The position numbers were made by a program, and so were the translations under genes. The notes beneath the pieces are model-generated. The model had not been told where the DNA came from. It made no database searches and worked only from the letters and a program-made list of their open reading frames with translations. From Usitatibacter palustris (GTDB lineage Bacteria; Pseudomonadota; Gammaproteobacteria; Burkholderiales; Usitatibacteraceae): 64,000 nt of DNA. Shown in pieces: positions 33,087 to 47,470 of this stretch. Position 1 is the stretch's first letter, and each line of letters opens with the position of its first letter. The DNA lies in contig NZ_CP053073.1 of NCBI RefSeq assembly GCF_013003985.1, positions 3,472,001 to 3,536,000 on the forward strand, written 5' to 3'.

Positions 33087-34561
33087 CCATGAGACAACAA
33101 ACCTCCCTCGCACTCGCCGCCGTCGGTGTGGCTGCAGTCGCCGCAACCGCGGGCTACTGGTTCGCCACGCAGCGCATGTCCCACGACACGGCCACGCCGC
33201 CCGCCATCGCGGAGGGCAAGAAGCCGCTCTACTGGCACGACCCGATGTATCCGCAGCAGAGGTTCGACAAGCCGGGCAAGTCGCCCTTCATGGACATGAT
33301 GCTCGTACCCGTCTACGCGGACGCGAGTGGTGACACGTCTTCAGTGACCGTCAGCTCGCGCATGTCCCAGAACCTCGGCGTGCGGACGGCCGAAGTGACG
33401 CAGGGCGTGCTCGAAAACACGGTCGAGGCCGTGGGTGCGGTCGCGTTCGACGAACGCGCTGTTGCGTTGGTGCAGGCGCGCGTCAATGGCTACGTCGAGC
33501 GTCTCTTCGTGCGCGCGCCGCTCGATCCGGTCGTGAAGGGACAGCCGCTCGCGGAAATCCTCGCGCCCGAATGGGTCGCGGCGCAGGAGGAATATCTTGC
33601 GCTTCGCGCCAGTGACCATGCTTCTCCCGCGCTCGTCGCGGCCGCTCGGCAGCGCCTCGACCTGCTCGGCATGGCACCCGAGACGATCGCCGCGATCGAA
33701 ACGGGTGGCAAGACACGCGCGCGCATCACGCTCACCGCGCCGATCTCGGGCGTCGTGGGCGAGCTCGGCGTGCGCGAGGGAATGACGGTCGCGCCCGGCC
33801 TCATGCTGTTTCGCCTCAACGGGCTCTCCACCGTGTGGATCAACGCCGAGGTGCCGGAGACGCAGGCGTCCTGGGTGAAGCCCGGCGAATCCGTCGTCGC
33901 CACCGTGCCCGCGTATCCGGGCGAATCGTTCAAGGGAACCGTCACCGCATTGCTTCCCGAAGTGAACGCCGCGACCCGCACGCTCAAGGCGCGCATCGAA
34001 GCGGCCAACCCGCAAGGGCGCCTCAAGCCCGGCATGTACGCGACCGTGAATTTCACGCCGCAGGCAAAGCGCGAAGTGCTGATGGTGCCCAGCGAAGCGG
34101 TCATCCGGACCGGAACGCGCAACGTCGTGGTCGTCGCGGAGGCCGGGCAGGACGGACAGCAGCGCTTCAAGCCGGTCGATGTGGAAACCGGCGCGGAAGC
34201 GAAAGGGATGACGGAGATCCGCAAGGGCCTGGAGCGCGGAACGAAGATCGTCGTCTCGGGACAGTTCCTGATCGATTCCGAAGCGAATCTGAAAGCGTCG
34301 GGCGCGCGGCTCGGCGATGCCCCGGCGGCCGACACGCATCCCGGTGAAGGCCGCGTCGAAAGGATCGGCAAGGATTCCGTGACGCTTTCGCACGGCCCGC
34401 TGCCGACATTGAAGATGGGCGCGATGACCATGGACTTCGCCACGCCCAAAGGTGTTCCCGCCAACGTGAAGGAAGGCTCTCTCGTGAGCTTCTCGCTGCG
34501 GCAGACACACACGGGAGGGCTCGAGGTCGCGACGATCGTGCCCAGGGAGACGAAGAAGTGA
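33083..34561 (+). CDS. RND periplasmic adaptor CusB-like, with heavy-metal-binding N-terminus and CusF-like C-terminal domain
   Basis: 492 aa. Membrane anchor ([19 protein letters not shown]), then a heavy-metal-binding segment [19 protein letters not shown] plus a Met-rich [10 protein letters not shown] (about 48-80). The core carries barrel-sandwich and beta-barrel motifs ([26 protein letters not shown]). A C-terminal domain (about 425-490) resembles the copper chaperone CusF. It has the [16 protein letters not shown] pattern, keeping His and the AMTM methionines; the Trp seen in E. coli CusF is Met here. So metal pick-up and adaptor functions are on one chain. The ATG at 33083 overlaps the TolC-like stop; ATG at 33089 is an alternative. 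The end overlaps the next GTG. Confidence 0.92.
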   Translation: MTMRQQTSLALAAVGVAAVAATAGYWFATQRMSHDTATPPAIAEGKKPLYWHDPMYPQQRFDKPGKSPFMDMMLVPVYADASGDTSSVTVSSRMSQNLGVRTAEVTQGVLENTVEAVGAVAFDERAVALVQARVNGYVERLFVRAPLDPVVKGQPLAEILAPEWVAAQEEYLALRASDHASPALVAAARQRLDLLGMAPETIAAIETGGKTRARITLTAPISGVVGELGVREGMTVAPGLMLFRLNGLSTVWINAEVPETQASWVKPGESVVATVPAYPGESFKGTVTALLPEVNAATRTLKARIEAANPQGRLKPGMYATVNFTPQAKREVLMVPSEAVIRTGTRNVVVVAEAGQDGQQRFKPVDVETGAEAKGMTEIRKGLERGTKIVVSGQFLIDSEANLKASGARLGDAPAADTHPGEGRVERIGKDSVTLSHGPLPTLKMGAMTMDFATPKGVPANVKEGSLVSFSLRQTHTGGLEVATIVPRETKK

Positions 34562-37500
34562 TCGCGCACCTGATCCGCTGGTCGATCGTCAACCGCTTCC
34601 TCGTCCTGCTCGCGACGGCGCTCGCCACCGCATGGGGCGTGTGGGCGGTTGTGCGCGCGCCGCTCGATGCGATCCCCGATCTGTCCGACGTGCAGGTGAT
34701 CATCCGCACGACTTACCCGGGACAGGCGCCGCAGATCGTCGAGGACCAGGTGACCTATCCGCTCACCACGACGATGCTCTCGGTGCCGGGCGTGAAGACG
34801 GTGCGCGGCTACTCGTTCTTCGGCGACTCGTTCGTGTACGTGCTCTTCGGCGACGGGACCGATCTCTACTGGGCGCGCTCGCGCGTGCTCGAGTACCTGA
34901 ACCAGGCGCAGTCGCGCCTTCCCGCCGGCGCACGCGCGTCACTCGGGCCCGATGCGACGGGCGTGGGCTGGGTCTACGAGTACGCGCTCGTCGATCGCTC
35001 GGGCCGGCATGACCTCGCGCAGTTGCGGGCACTGCAGGACTGGTTCCTCAAGTACGAATTGAAGACCGTGGCCAATGTTGCCGAGGTCGCGAGCGTCGGC
35101 GGCATGGTGAAGCAATACCAAGTGGTGCTCGATCCGGACCGGCTGCGCGCGCACGGCATCTCGCATGCGAAGGTCGTCGCGGCCATTCGCGGCGCCAACC
35201 AGGAAAGCGGCGGCTCGGTGCTCGAGCTGGGCGAAGCCGAGTACATGGTCCGGTCGAGCGGATACCTGAAGACGCTCGACGATTTCCGCTCGATCCCGAT
35301 CACGGTGAGCGACGGCGGCGTGCCGGTCCTGCTGGGCAACGTCGCCACCATCCAGGTCGGCCCCGAGATGCGCCGCGGCATCGCCGAGCTCGACGGCGAA
35401 GGCGAGGTCGCCGGCGGCATCATCGTGATGCGCTCCGGGAAGAACGCCCTCGAGACCATCGATGCGGTGAAGGCGAAGCTCGCGGCGCTCAAGCCCGGCC
35501 TGCCGGCGGGCGTGGAGATCGTCCCGACCTACGATCGCTCGGACCTGATCAAGCGCTCGGTGCGCAATCTCGGCGAGAAGCTCGTCGAGGAATTCATCGT
35601 CGTGGCGATCGTGTGCTTCGCGTTCCTCTTCCACATGCGCTCGGCGTTCGTCGCGATCGTGTCGCTGCCGCTGGGCGTGCTCATCGCCTTCATCGTCATG
35701 CATTACCAGGGCGTGAACGCGAACATCATGTCGCTCGGCGGCATCGCGATCGCCATCGGCGCGATGGTCGACGCGGCCGTCGTGATGATCGAGAACGCGC
35801 ACAAGCACATCGAGGCGTGGCGGCACGAACATCCGGGCACGGTGCTCGAGGGCGAAGCGCAGTGGCGCGTCATTGGCGAAGCCGCGGTGGAAGTGGGGCC
35901 GGCGCTGTTCTTCTGCCTGCTCATCATCACGCTCTCGTTCATCCCGGTCTTCACGCTCGAAGCGCAGGAAGGCCGGCTGTTCTCGCCGCTCGCCTACACC
36001 AAGACCTACGCGATGGCGGCGGCGGCCGGACTCTCGGTGACGTTGATCCCGGTGTTGATGGGCTACCTCATCCGCGGACGCATTCCCGACGAGCGCACCA
36101 ATCCGCTCAACCGCTGGCTCATCGCCGTTTACCAGCCGCTCCTGGAACGCGTGCTCGAGCACCCGAAGACCACGCTCGCCGTGGCCCTCGTCATCCTCGC
36201 CGCGACCTGGTTCCCGGCATCGCGCACGGGCGGTGAGTTCATGCCGCCGCTCGACGAGGGCGACCTGCTGTACATGCCCTCGGCGCTGCCCGGTCTCTCG
36301 GCGGGCAAGGCGGCGGAGATCCTCCAGCAGACCGACCGCCTCATCAAGCAGGTGCCCGAGGTCGCGCGCGTCTTCGGCAAGATCGGCCGCGCCGAGACCG
36401 CCACCGATCCCGCGCCGCTCGAGATGGTGGAAACCACGATCCAGTTCAAGCCGCGCAGCGAATGGCGTCCGGGCATGACGACGGAGAAGCTCATCGACGA
36501 GCTCGATCGCACGGTGAAGATCCCGGGCCTCGCGAACATCTGGATCCCGCCGATTCGCAACCGCATCGACATGCTCGCCACCGGCATCAAGAGTCCGGTC
36601 GGGATCAAGGTCGCGGGACAGGACCTCGCCGAGATCGACCGCATCGCCGGCGAGATCGAGCGCGCGGTGAAGGACGTGCCCGGCGTGACCTCCGCGCTCG
36701 CCGAGCGATTGTCGGGCGGCCGCTACATCGACGTGAAGGTGGATCGCCAGGCGGCCGCGCGCTACGGCATGAACGTGAGCGATGTGCAGGGCGTGGTGTC
36801 CGCGGCGATCGGCGGCGAGACCATCGGCGAAACCGTCGAGGGCCTGCAGCGCTTTCCGATCAGCGTTCGCTATCCGCGGGAAGTGCGCGATTCCGTCGAG
36901 AAGATCCGCAACCTTCCCGTAGTCACCGAGCGCGGCGCACAGATCACGCTCGCGACCGTGGCGGAGATCCGCGTCACCGACGGCCCGCCGATGTTGAAGA
37001 GCGAGAACGCGCGGCTCTCGGGCTGGGTCTATATCGACATCCGCGGGCGCGACCTGCGATCGGTGGTCCAGGACATGCAGCGCGCGGTGGCCGACAAGGT
37101 GAAGCCATCGCCGGGCTACTCGATCTCATGGTCGGGGCAGTTCGAGTACCTGGAGCGCGCAACCCAGCGCATGAAGATCGTGGTCCCGTTCACGCTCGCG
37201 ATCATCTTCGTGCTGCTCTACCTCACGTTCGGCCGCTTCGACGAGGCGCTGCTCATCCTCGCCACACTTCCGTTCGCGCTGGTCGGCGGGTTCTGGCTGC
37301 TGTACCTGCTCGGCTACTCGATGTCGATCGCGACCGCGGTCGGGTTCATCGCGCTCGCCGGCGTGGCGGCCGAATTCGGGGTCGTGATGCTGCTCTACCT
37401 CACGCATGCCTGGGAGCGCCGTTGCGCCGAGGGCCGCACTTCGGATGCCGATCTCATCGAGGCCATTCGCGAAGGCGCCGTCCTGCGCGTGCGCCCCAAG

Positions 37501-37716
37501 GCCATGACGGTGGCCGTGATCCTCGCGGGCCTGTTTCCCATCATGTGGGGAACGGGCACGGGCTCGGAGGTGATGCAGCGCATCGCCGCCCCGATGGTCG
37601 GGGGCATGATCACCGCGCCGTTGCTGTCGATGTTCGTGCTGCCGGCCGCGTACCTGCTCCTTCGCCGGCGCCGCGTCGCTCAGCGGCAGGAAGGCACGGC
37701 GGTCCCGAACACGTAG
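34558..37716 (+). CDS. cusA: Heavy-metal RND transporter CusA/CzcA family
   Basis: 1052 aa proton-driven inner-membrane pump. The early segment ([35 protein letters not shown]) and the [13 protein letters not shown] stretch are characteristic of the monovalent-metal (Cu/Ag, CusA) branch. The porter domain has [32 protein letters not shown] and [10 protein letters not shown]; the proton-relay helix contains [19 protein letters not shown]. Twelve helices are expected. Copper or silver specificity is inferred from overall likeness and from the CusF-like domain on the adaptor. GTG start overlapping the adaptor stop. Its last 37 nt overlap the convergent gene. Confidence 0.93.
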   Translation: MIAHLIRWSIVNRFLVLLATALATAWGVWAVVRAPLDAIPDLSDVQVIIRTTYPGQAPQIVEDQVTYPLTTTMLSVPGVKTVRGYSFFGDSFVYVLFGDGTDLYWARSRVLEYLNQAQSRLPAGARASLGPDATGVGWVYEYALVDRSGRHDLAQLRALQDWFLKYELKTVANVAEVASVGGMVKQYQVVLDPDRLRAHGISHAKVVAAIRGANQESGGSVLELGEAEYMVRSSGYLKTLDDFRSIPITVSDGGVPVLLGNVATIQVGPEMRRGIAELDGEGEVAGGIIVMRSGKNALETIDAVKAKLAALKPGLPAGVEIVPTYDRSDLIKRSVRNLGEKLVEEFIVVAIVCFAFLFHMRSAFVAIVSLPLGVLIAFIVMHYQGVNANIMSLGGIAIAIGAMVDAAVVMIENAHKHIEAWRHEHPGTVLEGEAQWRVIGEAAVEVGPALFFCLLIITLSFIPVFTLEAQEGRLFSPLAYTKTYAMAAAAGLSVTLIPVLMGYLIRGRIPDERTNPLNRWLIAVYQPLLERVLEHPKTTLAVALVILAATWFPASRTGGEFMPPLDEGDLLYMPSALPGLSAGKAAEILQQTDRLIKQVPEVARVFGKIGRAETATDPAPLEMVETTIQFKPRSEWRPGMTTEKLIDELDRTVKIPGLANIWIPPIRNRIDMLATGIKSPVGIKVAGQDLAEIDRIAGEIERAVKDVPGVTSALAERLSGGRYIDVKVDRQAAARYGMNVSDVQGVVSAAIGGETIGETVEGLQRFPISVRYPREVRDSVEKIRNLPVVTERGAQITLATVAEIRVTDGPPMLKSENARLSGWVYIDIRGRDLRSVVQDMQRAVADKVKPSPGYSISWSGQFEYLERATQRMKIVVPFTLAIIFVLLYLTFGRFDEALLILATLPFALVGGFWLLYLLGYSMSIATAVGFIALAGVAAEFGVVMLLYLTHAWERRCAEGRTSDADLIEAIREGAVLRVRPKAMTVAVILAGLFPIMWGTGTGSEVMQRIAAPMVGGMITAPLLSMFVLPAAYLLLRRRRVAQRQEGTAVPNT

Positions 37717-40256
37717 CGTGAGATCGCCTTCGTCACGGTCGTCCCGTTGAACGTGTACGTGAGCGTCCCCGCCTCGCCCGACGTGAACGAGAGCGTCATC
37801 GTCCCGACGGTCGTCGCCGGCGCATTGCCCCAGGGCTGCGCATTGAACGCCGGACCGGTCGTGCGATACAGCGTGCCCGTGTACGAGCCGTTGGACTGCC
37901 GCGTGAGTCCCGAGGCGACGAGCCACAGGTCGCGGCCGTCGTTCATGTACGTGTAGAGCAGGACGAAGAGCGTGTTGCCCTGGTGCGCGATGTTGAGGCC
38001 CCACCCGGCTTCGGCCGGGTTCCACCAGAGATCCTGGTAGTTCGTGAGCGCGGCGCGCGAGCCCGTACCGGCGGTGCACGTCGGCACCGGCGAGGCGAAG
38101 TCATAGCGCGAGATCGACTTCGTGACGGTGGTGCCGTTGAAGGTGTACGTGAGCGTGCCCGCCGCGCCACTGGTGAACGTGAGCGTCATCGTCCCCACCG
38201 CGGTCGGCGTGAATGCGCCCCAGGGCTGCGTGTTGAACGCGGGGCCGGTCGTGCGATAGAGCGTTCCGGTGAACGACCCGTTCGGTTGCTGGCGCATGTC
38301 GGAAGCGACGAGCCACATGTCGCGCGTATCCGGCGCATACGTGTAGAGCAGCGCGAAGACCGTGGAATCCTGGTGCGCGACGTTGAGGCCCCAGCCCGGC
38401 TCGGCGGCGTTCCACCACAGGGCCGAGTAGTTGGCCGCACTCTCGCCGACGAACGTATCGAGGTTGACGGTGGTGTCGTCGAAGCGCGCGGTCTGGATGC
38501 GCGTGAGCGTATCGGTGCCGCCCGTGCCCGACGTGGGACGGATCGTGACGACGCCGTTCGATTTCGCGATCGTCCAGTTGGCGCGGGGACCGGGATAGAC
38601 GGCCGTGTTGTTGCCCAGGCCACCATCGATGGCAGCACTCGGGTCCGAGACCACGCGATGGATCGTGTCGTTGCCCGCGAACGTGCGAATGCGCTTGCTG
38701 CCGTTGCGCGTCGGGATCGTGAGGTCGCGCTTGAAATCGGTCGTGAGGTTGATGCGCGTGGCGATGCTCACCATCGCGTAGGGGTCGGGCGCGTTGGGGT
38801 TGAACAGTTTCTGGACCGCGAGGAAATTGATCTCGCCCGCCGCGTTGCGATAGGCAATGAACTGCGGCGTGATGTCCGGGCCGATACCCAGGGGCTGTTG
38901 GCCGCGCAAGTACTGGTTCACCTTGATTCCCATGGCGCGGAACTCATCGTGCATCGCCGCGTAGAGGCGCCCGGTGCCGTCGTTGACCAGGATGTACTGG
39001 CCCTGCTTCGCCGCATCCGTCGTGGAGGAGAACGAGGGGGTGGCCGAATGGAGCATCGTCTCGATGCCACTGCCGTCGAGGTCCACGAAGCGCACGCTGT
39101 AGCTGACGATGGAGTCCTTGCTGTACTCGGGCGCCAGCGCGTCGGTCATGTCCTCGAAATTCATGTTGCCGCGGTTGATGAGGACCTGGAACACGGATTT
39201 CGCCAGGCCACCGCTCGCCGACCACAGCTCCTGCCCGGCCAGGATGTCGGGCAACCCATCCATGTTGAGGTCCGTGGTCCACAGGCGCGAGGTATGCGTC
39301 TTGGAGTACGGATCCCACTGGCTCACGAATCCCGCGTACTCGGGCTTGTCGTTGAAGTAGGGCTGCGGCAGCGTGGTGGGCGGCTGCACGATGGATCCGT
39401 TGGCGTAGCGGAACGCATACGTGAGCAGCCGGTTCGAGATGGAATAGGGAATTCCGGGCACCGCGTTGGCACTTCCCGTCACGATCCACGTCTCGTTCGG
39501 GTTGCCGGTGAACGGACCGGCGATGACCGACATGCCCAGGCCGCCACCGCCGTTCAACGACGTGCCGCCCAGGGTCGCCACCGTGAACCCCGTGCCGCTC
39601 CACGTGTAGACGGGATTGGAACCCGCGCCATTGCCGTTGTTGCCGCTGCCGCCGAAGGACGCGGCGAGAATCGCCTTGCGGCCCTCGAGCGTCACGACCT
39701 TCGCGTCGTGGTCCATCACCGCATCGTTGATCGGCAGGCGCGTGAGCGTCCCGCCGGGCCCCGACATCCACGCCACGCTCGACTTCCAGAGGAAGGGGCT
39801 TTCGTTGTGCGCCGGGAAGACGAGGTCGTCCATGCCGTCGCCGTTGAAATCCGCGACCAGCACGGAGCCCGCGCCGTTGGTGAGCGTGTTACCGAGCAGC
39901 GTGCTCGAAGCATTCGCGAGCATTCCGTTGTCCTGCTGCGCGAACAGCGCGGCGTGCGCCGGAATGACGTCGGGAAGCGTGCTCGTGAAAGAGCCGTTGT
40001 AGACCCAGCCGCCGAGCGCGACACCCTCGCGCTGCGCCGCGCCGAGCTTGACCACGCTCCAGAAAGGGCCGATGAGCGCGCGGTTCTGCACGCGTGCCCC
40101 ATCGATGGCAGTCCACGTTCCCGCGTAGGACATCTTGCCGGCGAGGTCGGCGGTGGACCAGTTGCGAAGGTCGTTGCCCGGGGTCTGGGCCTGCGCGCCG
40201 AGCGCAAGGGACACGAGGAAGCCCGCGGCAAGGCCGCAGTGTGCGCGAACAGTCAT
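37680..40256 (-). CDS. Exported FG-GAP/VCBS-like repeat protein with tandem WWNPAE modules
   Basis: 858 aa. Signal peptide [24 protein letters not shown]. The main body has FG-GAP-type Ca-binding blades: [31 protein letters not shown] and [16 protein letters not shown] short beta segment follows, with AGNDTIHRV like a cadherin/haemolysin-type Ca site. It ends in two near-identical modules of about 110 aa ([13 protein letters not shown] and [13 protein letters not shown], each with [20 protein letters not shown] and FNGTTVTK). These modules occur in other exported proteobacterial proteins; function unknown. ATG 40256 starts the signal peptide; an ATG at 40286 is also in frame. The 3' end overlaps cusA tail-to-tail by 37 nt. 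Confidence 0.85.
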   Translation of the reverse strand: MTVRAHCGLAAGFLVSLALGAQAQTPGNDLRNWSTADLAGKMSYAGTWTAIDGARVQNRALIGPFWSVVKLGAAQREGVALGGWVYNGSFTSTLPDVIPAHAALFAQQDNGMLANASSTLLGNTLTNGAGSVLVADFNGDGMDDLVFPAHNESPFLWKSSVAWMSGPGGTLTRLPINDAVMDHDAKVVTLEGRKAILAASFGGSGNNGNGAGSNPVYTWSGTGFTVATLGGTSLNGGGGLGMSVIAGPFTGNPNETWIVTGSANAVPGIPYSISNRLLTYAFRYANGSIVQPPTTLPQPYFNDKPEYAGFVSQWDPYSKTHTSRLWTTDLNMDGLPDILAGQELWSASGGLAKSVFQVLINRGNMNFEDMTDALAPEYSKDSIVSYSVRFVDLDGSGIETMLHSATPSFSSTTDAAKQGQYILVNDGTGRLYAAMHDEFRAMGIKVNQYLRGQQPLGIGPDITPQFIAYRNAAGEINFLAVQKLFNPNAPDPYAMVSIATRINLTTDFKRDLTIPTRNGSKRIRTFAGNDTIHRVVSDPSAAIDGGLGNNTAVYPGPRANWTIAKSNGVVTIRPTSGTGGTDTLTRIQTARFDDTTVNLDTFVGESAANYSALWWNAAEPGWGLNVAHQDSTVFALLYTYAPDTRDMWLVASDMRQQPNGSFTGTLYRTTGPAFNTQPWGAFTPTAVGTMTLTFTSGAAGTLTYTFNGTTVTKSISRYDFASPVPTCTAGTGSRAALTNYQDLWWNPAEAGWGLNIAHQGNTLFVLLYTYMNDGRDLWLVASGLTRQSNGSYTGTLYRTTGPAFNAQPWGNAPATTVGTMTLSFTSGEAGTLTYTFNGTTVTKAISRYVFGTAVPSCR

Positions 40257-40323
40257 TTTTATGGGTCCATCTTCGAGACGATGCAAAGCCTATCGTATGC
40301 CCTGAGAGTGTCAATCGGCGTGG

Positions 40324-40329
40324 TAAAAT
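40324..40329 (+). promoter_or_regulatory. Putative -10 element TAAAAT before metH
   Basis: GGTAAAATTTCAC lies 49 nt before the metH ATG. A start about 7 nt downstream would place the terminator-like hairpin at the very 5' end of the mRNA. Confidence 0.4.
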
Positions 40330-40337
40330 TTCACATC

Positions 40338-40367
40338 AAACCCCTGCACTCTGCAGCGGGTTTTTTT
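40338..40367 (+). terminator. Intrinsic terminator in the metH leader
   Basis: AAACCCCTGCA pairs with TGCAGCGGGTTT (11 bp with one bulged C, CTC loop) and is followed by seven T. It ends 10 nt before the metH ATG at 40378, and no plus-strand gene ends nearby. It is therefore either an attenuator for metH or the end of a small RNA. Confidence 0.8.
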
Positions 40368-40377
40368 CTTTCCGAGC

Positions 40378-44082
<3,705 letters not shown>

Positions 44083-44110
44083 ACACTTCCATGGCGACGC
44101 GCGGGAAGAC

Positions 44111-44626
44111 ATGAAGAAGCGACCCGCGCTCAAGCCCGGCTATGCGAAGGGCGATTGCCTGGTGGCCCGGCTTCCCGCGAACGAATCATCCGCGAAGGAA
44201 CTCTTCGGCGCGGCGTATGTGATCGACGTGGAGCCCGAGTCGGCTAACGTCGTCATCGTGGACCTGGACTATCTTTCGCCGACACCGCCCACGCTCGAGG
44301 ATTTCGCGCGGCTGCATCCCCTCGTGCTCACCCACCACCAGTGGGAAGGGGACGTCGCGATCACCGTGACGACGCGCGACCCGGCCCTCGACGAGGTCGT
44401 CGAGATCACCGGCAACCTCGATCTGCAATGGCCCGGCATCGAGCTCAGGCGCGATCGCGGCATCTGGGCCAACTGGAAGGGCCCGCGCGACGTGGACCTC
44501 GACGAGGTCAACAAGGAGGCCGGCACGTTCGACCCCGATTCGCCCGCGCGCTACTTGCGGTATGGCGATTGGGCGCCCGGGCTGCAGGCCACCCTGCAGG
44601 CCGAGTGGAACGCAGGGAAACACTGA
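44111..44626 (+). CDS. Conserved-looking hypothetical protein, 171 aa
   Basis: A soluble protein without signal peptide. It has a mixed alpha/beta pattern: KGDCLVARLPANESSAKELFG, a VIVDLDYLSPTPPTLEDF segment and Trp-rich strands (LDLQWPGIEL, GIWANWKG). The opening is loosely like Imm26-type immunity folds, but this is weak. It follows metH by 28 nt in the same direction, and its stop abuts the convergent GGDEF/EAL gene. Codon use matches its neighbours. Function unknown. Confidence 0.65.
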   Translation: MKKRPALKPGYAKGDCLVARLPANESSAKELFGAAYVIDVEPESANVVIVDLDYLSPTPPTLEDFARLHPLVLTHHQWEGDVAITVTTRDPALDEVVEITGNLDLQWPGIELRRDRGIWANWKGPRDVDLDEVNKEAGTFDPDSPARYLRYGDWAPGLQATLQAEWNAGKH

Positions 44627-44629
44627 GTC

Positions 44630-47470
44630 TCAGCGGCTGAGGAACGGGAGAATCGGGGCCGTCGCCTTTTCCGGCGCGCGGTTGCGCACGAAGGCCACGA
44701 ACTCCGCGGCGGGCATCGGCCGGCCGACGAAGTAGCCCTGGATACTGTCGCAGCCGAACTCCGTGAGCATCTCGAGCTGCGCCGCGCTCTCCACGCCCTC
44801 GGCCGTCACGGATTTTCCGAGTGCGTGCGACATCGCGATGATCGCAACGACGATCGCTTCCGAATCGCGCTTGTAGCCCAGGCCGTCGATGAACACGCGG
44901 TCGATCTTGATCGTGTCGATCGGGAAGCGGTTGAGGTAGGCGAGCGACGAGAAGCCCGTTCCGAAGTCGTCGAGCGCGATCTTCACGCCCGAAGCTGAAA
45001 GCCCCCGCAGCAGTCCCTCGACGCTGTCCGCATGCTCGATCAGCAAGCCCTCGGTGATTTCTATCTCGAGGCACTCGTGCGGGATCCCGGCGCCATCGGC
45101 GGCTTGCTGCACGAGCGCGACGATGCCCACCTTGCGCAACTGGCGCGGCGAAACGTTGACCGACACGCGCTTGACCGGCAGTCCTTCGGCGCGCCAGGCC
45201 TTCATTCGCGCGCACGCCTCGTCCAGCGCAAACCGCCCCAACTCATCGATGAATCCGGATTCTTCGGCGACCGGCACGAAGCGCGCCGGGGGAATGGGGC
45301 CGTGCTCGGGATGGTTCCAGCGCATGAGCGCTTCCGCGCCGCACACCACGCCGGTGCGCAGGTCGAGCAGCGGCTGGTAGTGCATCGCGATCTCGCCCTT
45401 CGTGATGGCCTGGCGCAGGTCGCGATCGAGCATCAGGCGCGAGACCGCTTCCGCGTTCATCGTTTCCTCGAAAAACACCACCGTCGCGCGCCCCGCGGCC
45501 TTCGCGCGATACATCGCCGTGTCGGCGTTGCGCAACAGGTCCTCGGCCGTCGTGCCGTCCTCGGGGTAGGCGACGATGCCCACGCTCGCGCTGAGGAACG
45601 TGCTCTGGCCGTCGATCTCGAAGGACTCCGAGAGCATGGCGACGATTTCCTCGGCCACGTGGCCAGCGTCCTGCGGATCGTGGACGTTGGTGAGGATGAC
45701 GGTGAACTCGTCACCGCCCAGGCGCGCGACCGTGTCGCTGTCGCGCACGCATCCCTGGATGCGCCGCCCGGCCTCGGCGAGCACTGCGTCGCCGGCCGTG
45801 TGGCCGAGCGTGTCGTTCACGTTCTTGAAGCGGTCGATGTCGATGAACAGCAACGCGAAGCGGCGCTGCTCGCGCTGGCCGCGCGCGATCTCCTGCGTGA
45901 GGCGGTCCTTGAGCAGCAGTCGATTGGGCAGGCCCGTGAGCGGATCGAAGTGCGCTTGCTGGTAGAGCTGCTCATCGCGCCACGCGGACGAAACCGCGAC
46001 CGCCACGCGATCTGCGAAGTCGCGCGCCTGGCGCCGCTCTTCGTCGCCGCCGGAGGTCTCGTCGCGATAGCCCAGCGCGAGCGCCCCGCATGGAACATCG
46101 CGCCAGACGATGGGCTGGATGTAGGCGACCTTGAGGCCGCGCTCGGCGAGCACGCCGAGAATGCCGCGCGAGCCGGGCACAAGCGCGACCCAGGCGCCGT
46201 CGGGATTGCGTCCGAGCAACTCGTAGTCCTCGGTGCGCAGCGTGGCGCGCGCGTAGGCGAGGCCTTCCGTGGAATTCGTCTCGCTGAAGTAGGAGTGCGC
46301 GTGCCCCGGCGCGTCGTGATCGAAAAGCGTCACGCCAATGAAGTGGGCAGGCACGACCGCACGCATGCGCTCGAGCACGGTGCGCACGACCTGCGCGGTG
46401 TCCGGCGTGGAAAGAATGAGGCGGTCGATCTCCGAGAGCGCGGTCAGGGCCGCGAACTGCCGGCCCAGCTGCGAGGACATCTGGTTGAACGCCGACGCGA
46501 GCTCGCCGAATTCGTCCTGGCGGTCCATCTCGACGCGGCTCTCGAAATCGTTGCGCGAGATTCCGCGCGCGCGCGCGGCGAGCTGCACCACGGGTCCCAC
46601 GATGCTGCGAGCCTGGCGGATCGTGAGCCAGCCCACGATGAGAAGGGCGAGGAGGACCACGGGAACGTAGATGTGCTGGTACTCGAGCAGGCGCGCGAGC
46701 TGGAAACTTTCGGGCTGGCTCGCGACGACCACCCAGTCGGGTGTTTCGAAGGCATAACGCAGGAACTGGGTCCACGCGATGGAGCGCTGGGGCTCGCCGT
46801 CGCGCAACCAGCGCGTCGCAAGCAATGCGGAGGGCACCTCCGACGGCGCGGGAACCGTCGCCGCGAGCACGTCGTCGGGGATCTTCGTGGAGCAGAACAA
46901 CATGACGCGCGACTTTTCTTCGAGTACGCAGAAGTCGGTCTCCGTCGGAAAGAGTTCCGGCTGCCACAGGTACTCCGGAAGGATCTCGGCCACGGCCGCG
47001 CCCTCGCCGCCGCGCGTCGTGGGAACGGTGATCGTGACGCGCGCGCCGCCGGTGGCCGGCTTCACGGTGACTACCGACTTGCCCTCCTCGATGCGCTCGC
47101 GCACGGCCGGCGCCAGCGGCTCGAGGGGCGGATTGCCGAATACGGCGACGACGCGGCCATCGGGCTCCACCCGGGCAAGCGAGTGCAGGCTGAGCCGCGC
47201 GAGGGAGCCGGTGGCCGGCGGCCCGGCACCGCGCCCGGCGGCGGCCGCCGCGACATCGGAGGCGAGCAGCAGCCGCTCGAAGAGCGTCATCGCATAGCCC
47301 TTCGCCGTTGCCGCGAGCCGTTGCTCGCCCTGCTGCAGCAGCATGTCGCGTAGCTGCATGAACGACAGCGCCGCGAGCGCGGCGAGCGGCAGGAATGCCG
47401 AGACGATGAACAACAGGAACAGGCGCCGCCCCACTCGTCGCGAGACGAACCGGCGAAGGGCGGCGATCAC
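44630..47470 (-). CDS. Membrane GGDEF/EAL protein with sensor, HAMP and GAF-like domains
   Basis: 946 aa. Helix 1 (about 15-37), a periplasmic sensor (about 40-265), helix 2 (about 268-288), HAMP (RSIVGPVVQLAARARG) and a GAF-like region (about 350-510). GGDEF (about 515-680) has an intact RLGGDEF active site; EAL (about 695-940) has GAEALMRW, DDFGTGFSSL and EIEITEG. Both catalytic motifs look intact, so it may make and break c-di-GMP. GTG start overlapping the pseudopilin stop (GTGA), so the two are co-translated. Confidence 0.92.
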   Translation of the reverse strand: MIAALRRFVSRRVGRRLFLLFIVSAFLPLAALAALSFMQLRDMLLQQGEQRLAATAKGYAMTLFERLLLASDVAAAAAGRGAGPPATGSLARLSLHSLARVEPDGRVVAVFGNPPLEPLAPAVRERIEEGKSVVTVKPATGGARVTITVPTTRGGEGAAVAEILPEYLWQPELFPTETDFCVLEEKSRVMLFCSTKIPDDVLAATVPAPSEVPSALLATRWLRDGEPQRSIAWTQFLRYAFETPDWVVVASQPESFQLARLLEYQHIYVPVVLLALLIVGWLTIRQARSIVGPVVQLAARARGISRNDFESRVEMDRQDEFGELASAFNQMSSQLGRQFAALTALSEIDRLILSTPDTAQVVRTVLERMRAVVPAHFIGVTLFDHDAPGHAHSYFSETNSTEGLAYARATLRTEDYELLGRNPDGAWVALVPGSRGILGVLAERGLKVAYIQPIVWRDVPCGALALGYRDETSGGDEERRQARDFADRVAVAVSSAWRDEQLYQQAHFDPLTGLPNRLLLKDRLTQEIARGQREQRRFALLFIDIDRFKNVNDTLGHTAGDAVLAEAGRRIQGCVRDSDTVARLGGDEFTVILTNVHDPQDAGHVAEEIVAMLSESFEIDGQSTFLSASVGIVAYPEDGTTAEDLLRNADTAMYRAKAAGRATVVFFEETMNAEAVSRLMLDRDLRQAITKGEIAMHYQPLLDLRTGVVCGAEALMRWNHPEHGPIPPARFVPVAEESGFIDELGRFALDEACARMKAWRAEGLPVKRVSVNVSPRQLRKVGIVALVQQAADGAGIPHECLEIEITEGLLIEHADSVEGLLRGLSASGVKIALDDFGTGFSSLAYLNRFPIDTIKIDRVFIDGLGYKRDSEAIVVAIIAMSHALGKSVTAEGVESAAQLEMLTEFGCDSIQGYFVGRPMPAAEFVAFVRNRAPEKATAPILPFLSR

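Noticed and set aside
40257..40377. Cobalamin, SAM or SAH riboswitch before metH
   Set aside because: The leader is too short and no B12-box or SAH consensus was found; only a terminator hairpin is visible.
44111..44626. Assigning the 171-aa protein as an immunity protein (Imm26-like)
   Set aside because: Only a loose opening pattern fits, and no toxin gene is adjacent.
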